A stretch of DNA of 64,000 nucleotides. It comes from Perca fluviatilis. Lineage: Eukaryota > Chordata > Actinopteri > Perciformes > Percidae. The notes under the pieces are model-generated. The model ran no database searches. It was not told where the DNA came from and worked only from the letters and a program-made list of their open reading frames with translations. The position numbers and the translations under genes are program-made. Shown piece after piece: positions 37,450 to 64,000 of the stretch; positions within the stretch are counted from its first letter, which is position 1; the number at the start of each line of letters is the position of its first letter. The stretch covers positions 3,919,568 through 3,983,567 of the forward strand of contig NC_053116.1 in the NCBI RefSeq assembly GCF_010015445.1. The letters are read 5' to 3'.

Positions 37450-38130
37450 TGTTTGGTGAGATCCTCCTCCATACCCCCTCCTCCAGCTGCTTTGACACCG
37501 TGCCCGCCTCCGGCAGCCCACGGGCCGAGTCCGAGCCGAGACGAGCCGAGCCGAGCCGAGCCGAGTGGGAGCGCAGGCAGGACCGGCTGCAGCGCTCCTG
37601 TGCTCCTGCAGGCGGCAGTGCAGCGGGGGCTTCTGTCCATGGTGCTGAAGATTCGGATGTCTCTGTCCGGGGTGCTGAACTGCTCCGGGCTGATGGGCTC
37701 CGTGTGAGGCCGCTGTCCCACTCATCAGTCCGTTCCGCGGGGTTGTGCTGCTGCCGGTGCTGCCTGCAGTCACTTGGAGAGCGTTTTCAGGGACCGTCTG
37801 TCTGCCAGTCCGGAGATGTCGAAGCGGAGGGGGAGGGGCGGGTAAGGTAAGGCTTTATGTCTCTCTGACAAAGAGCGTGAAGCGCACGTATTTGTCGGTA
37901 TTTTTGGGGCCTTGGCTGCGGGCCTTACGGTGGATTCCACGCCGAGCCAAGCAGGGAGGACGTCGGCATGAAGCGATATGTAAGCTAGCCCACCGCGGAT
38001 GTCAGCAGGCTTTCTGGCGGCTTTCCTTCCGCGGAGAAGAATATAAGCACGGTCCGAATCAGGCTTTTCAAAACAGATTATTATTGTCGGTCGTTATTTC
38101 CGGCCCCCGTTAGATGTTAGCATACAATGG
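37450..38130 (+). promoter_or_regulatory. myt1: CpG-rich 5' region of myt1 (putative promoter and non-coding exon)
   Basis: A sharp rise in GC and CpG content relative to the surroundings, with a (gagcc)n run near 37540-37565 and a GTAAGG donor at 37842. It lies just upstream of the first coding exon and in the right orientation. Open frames on both strands here look like by-products of GC richness. No TATA box was identified. Confidence 0.45.
37816..37841 (+). CDS. myt1: possible alternative first coding exon of myt1
   Basis: ATG with a purine at -3 begins MSKRRGRGG and meets a GTAAGG donor in phase 2, the same phase as coding exon 1. Spliced straight to exon 2 it would read [17 protein letters not shown] in frame. 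If instead spliced to exon 1 it would act only as a short upstream frame. Purely inferred. Confidence 0.25.
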
Positions 38131-38149
38131 CGGCCCGGTGTCGATGCAG

Positions 38150-38880
38150 TCAATTTCGTTAAAAGTGTGAGCCGCGGAACGCCGGTGGCCTTTGTATGCT
38201 TTGTGTTTGTCAGTGTGCCAGACTTGGGAGAGGAGAGAGGCCTTGTCCTGGTTTAGCAGCCCGGCCTACATCTCTCCTGTCACCACACAAGAAGCCTGAC
38301 TTCACCACTCTCTACTTGACATCGGCATTTTGTTGTCATGTGTGACATGTTCTGCCAAATGTAGCCCAGGAGCAGTCCAAACACTGTGTTAGGTCTCCCA
38401 GCGGACTCCTCTGCTGTCCCACTGTCAGTGTATGACACACCTTTGTATTCAGAGGAATCTCCAGACTCAAGTTATGTCCGCCATTTATTTTGTTCTATAT
38501 TGAATATCTTTGATAAAATATATTATTCTTTGTTTTTGTTTCAGGGTCTAATGGAGCGTTCAGTAGGCTACCATAATAAAACATATCATTAAATAGTATA
38601 TAAACCATTTACTTTCCACAGTGACTGTCTGTTGGCTTTCATGCTTCATAGCTGGGCCCCCCCTCCAGTAAATTATGTGAAAAAAGGTAGATTTGGCCTC
38701 AAAAAGTGTTATTTTTTTCTAATAACTGTAAAATAATTCTCTTTCATCCCCAGATCACAGCGAAGTCTTTCAGTGCGTTCCATCCAACATAAAATGAGCT
38801 CAAAGGTCAGACACTGAGCCGACGGTGGACCAGGGGAGAGCCAATCAACCGTAGAGAACAGCCTCAGCATCAAAGTATAT
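38150..38880. other. no recognisable feature (myt1 5' intron)
   Basis: Unique-looking sequence with no protein domain, between the putative 5' exon and the first coding exon. Confidence 0.3.
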
Positions 38881-38885
38881 ATTTA

Positions 38886-38938
<53 letters not shown>
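38886..38938 (+). repeat. (CTGT)n tetranucleotide microsatellite
   Basis: About 13 perfect units, ending about 50 bp before the acceptor of the exon with the myt1 start codon. Confidence 0.97.
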
Positions 38939-38988
38939 TTAGTGCTGCACCTCAGAATCATCACTTCTAATTGCCTCCCTCTGTTCAG

Positions 38989-61752
<22,764 letters not shown>

Positions 61753-62715
61753 CAGACACAAGGGAGGAACACAGGGCGTCACCGGGGACTACATCAATCT
61801 TTTCTTTCCGAAAACCCTTTAGATACTGTATGTAATTAATTCTTCTCATTTAGAACTCTTGTCATCCGTTCTATGCATTAGTTTGCTGTTTGCATGTATC
61901 TTTACGATTGGTAACGAGCGTGAACAGGTTAGGGCGTGGACGCAAAGTGCGCTAGCACACTGGAATCAAACGGTTACTGTAAGCAAGGTATCCGCAGAAC
62001 AAAGTCAGGATGCAGTATAGAGCCTGAGTTAGTTAGTGAACACACCCCGTCTCCACTCAATAATGTTGATAGTATTCTATATGAGCATAGTGATGTTGCA
62101 CCTCCAGGACTAGTTTATAGATTCATTCTTACTATTGCTGTGTTACTATTTAAGTCCTTTGCAAATGTTGGTTTAATAACGTATTCATTCATGTCTGCTG
62201 TATTATTTTTTTATGTTGACCTATTTATGATTCATTATCTATTTATTATTTAAGTTATTTCAAAAATGCTACCTGAGAAGATTTTAAATGGTAACAAAGA
62301 GAAGGAAATCATTTCCTCTGCATTGTTGAACAAAGAGGAAATATTTTAAGATATCAACTATGAATTGTTTTATATATCTTATTATTTATTTAAAATACTG
62401 GGATCTTTTTAAGTGCAAATATTTTGTAACGGAAAGTTTTTTAATAATTTTCTAAAGATGTTTTTTTTTTTTCTTCTTTTTTTGGTGCTTCTGTTTTTTA
62501 TGATTTCCCCTTTTTATTTTCACAAACTATTTTTGAGTACATTGCAATACACCGGGAATATTGAGCTGCACATATTTGGTATTTATTTGGTGATGAAGGA
62601 AAAAAAAAAAAAAGTGATTGTGAATATTTATTTTGTATTGTCTCTGTGTTAATTATGGCTGTGTCTGGATAAGTCTTTAAGTTGCTCTTAAAATAAAGGT
62701 TAACCCACAGTGAAG
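61753..62715 (+). other. myt1: myt1 3' UTR
   Basis: AT-rich, non-coding, from the stop codon to just after the first clear poly-A signal. Rich in T runs. Confidence 0.65.
62692..62697 (+). terminator. myt1: poly-A signal of myt1
   Basis: AATAAA about 940 bp after the stop codon. A second AATAAA at 63254-63259 could give a longer form. Confidence 0.6.
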
Positions 62716-62719
62716 GAGG

Positions 62720-64000
62720 ACTGGACTCAAATGTTCATACACTGTTGCTTTTAGATGGAGGACTGTCGGATACAACTCACTCTTGTACAGTAAAACGGAC
62801 ATTCTGGGGCCATTTGCATTGTCGGATCCTCTCACATGACTTCGGTCGACATGCACAATACTTTTGTCCCGATTAGGTCACACGTTTTAACCCATCTACT
62901 TTGCGGTCTTTCACGTGGATTTGGGCGGCTCCAGCCCAGACGTTTGTGCTCAATCCCTCCAACTTGGTGCCACTGATCAGCTGTGCTGTAGCAGTCTTCC
63001 AGCAGCATGGTGCTAACGGAAATAATCACAAGTGGCCTATTAATGATGCATTCACACACTGCTCTCCCCTACAAGTTTGTGCATTAGATGCTTTTAATAA
63101 TAATAAGTATTATATCAGCGATTCTTCCCTGCTATTACAGTATAAGAATGTATATAAAAAGGTGGACGGCTCCCCAAAAGCGAAGCCAAAACATCTGGAT
63201 GGCCTCCTGGTGGCTGGCTGCCGAGATGGAATATGGGCCAAACAAAAAAATTAAATAAAAGTACACATCAAATACATTTTTCCCCAAAGACGTTTTTTTT
63301 GGTCATTTTAGGTAGTTCTGATCACGCTGAGGTTTGTTCAAGTGTTCATTTTTACTGATCAGTTTGGTTTTTATTAGTTATTTAATGATATAAAAATGAT
63401 TGACAGCTGGGATGGAATGTGTTTGGTCATGCGGCTGCCGCATCTTTACAGACAGTCTGTGGTTTACATGGTACGGACCACCACTTCTGATCTTCGTCAT
63501 AGTGGGCTTTCACAGAGGAATCTTCATACAGTGTGCACATAAAGGCCTGTCTGGGTCTGTGATGCTGGAGGTGGTGATCCATTTTTCTGTTCATCAAAGG
63601 CTTCAAAGACCCTGTCGCCGTTCATCATCACTTTATTTGCTCATTGTACTTAACAGACAGGAGTTTCAGGTAACCATGTAACTAGTCAAAACACAAACGG
63701 TGAAACAATGTCATTGAATCATTTTAATGGTTAAAAAAATACTTCTTTGCGCAAAGAGACAACAATAGGTCCTTGTTCGCCGAGGAAACAAGGGACCAAA
63801 ACAATGATGGCCACCACATGATGATGACAGGTGGAGCAAGATAAGATGAGGTAAATGTTTTTGAGGAAAGAAACCAAAAAAAAAGGCACAATTTACAATT
63901 AACCATGCCCCAAATTCACATAATAATATTAATAATAATAACAATAACAACAACAACAATAATAATAATATATAAGTACAGCTAAAAAAAAAATCTGAAA
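62720..64000. other. no recognisable feature downstream of myt1
   Basis: AT-rich flank with a trinucleotide (AAT/AAC)n stretch at 63923-63971. Open frames are short and show no known domain. Confidence 0.35.

Noticed and set aside
37389..37773. Minus-strand frames of about 110 codons in the CpG-rich region
   Set aside because: No domain, GC-driven openness, opposite strand to the myt1 5' region. No splice signals convincingly connect them.
62901..63254. 117-codon open frame downstream of myt1
   Set aside because: No signal peptide, domain or splice context. Typical chance frame in AT-rich flank.

Overview
The window is vertebrate nuclear DNA, almost certainly from a ray-finned (teleost) fish. 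The signs are split genes with GT-AG introns, two recognisable vertebrate genes, very many (CA)n/(TG)n microsatellites, and a dense mix of teleost-type transposons (Tc1, piggyBac, ISL2EU-like THAP transposon, Ty3/gypsy with chromodomain, BEL/Pao, L2 and L1 LINEs, tRNA-derived SINEs, many MITEs). No rRNA, intact tRNA, CRISPR array or bacterial operon is present. I read everything by eye, so exon edges rest on open frame, splice signals and family similarity recalled from knowledge, not on alignments.

Layout. 1-0.7 kb: one minus-strand exon resembling a multi-pass OST-alpha-like (SLC51A-like) transporter. 1.2-6.35 kb: a defective Ty3/gypsy element with both LTRs. 6.6-15.9 kb: stacked and nested DNA transposons, including a piggyBac-type element with long inverted arms, a fold-back element, and pairs of inverted MITEs. 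16.2-30.6 kb: complete porcn on the minus strand (12 coding exons, 450 aa, plus a likely 5' non-coding exon), encoding the Wnt O-acyltransferase Porcupine; an almost intact Tc1 element lies in its last intron. 31-37 kb: intergenic, with a 3' piece of an L1, an apparently intact two-exon THAP/DDE transposase gene (minus), and a 5'-truncated L2 LINE (minus). 37.4-62.7 kb: complete myt1 on the plus strand (20 coding exons, 1213 aa), encoding a neural C2HC zinc-finger transcription factor with seven fingers, an acidic region and a C-terminal coiled coil. 62.7-64 kb: nothing recognised.

porcn and myt1 are divergently arranged (5' ends about 7 kb apart), with the space between filled by transposons. 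Porcn lipidates Wnt ligands in the ER. Myt1 represses non-neuronal genes in neural progenitors. I see no direct pathway link beyond adjacency.

The most unusual structures are a 57-bp minisatellite that appears to have grown out of the inner end of a MITE's own terminal inverted repeat (41.1-42.5 kb, in a myt1 intron); a piggyBac element with 600-750-bp arms capped by complementary TG/CA microsatellites (9.6-12.2 kb); the intact THAP transposase; dinucleotide repeats abutting the splice sites of the start exons of both host genes; and a possible alternative first exon of myt1.
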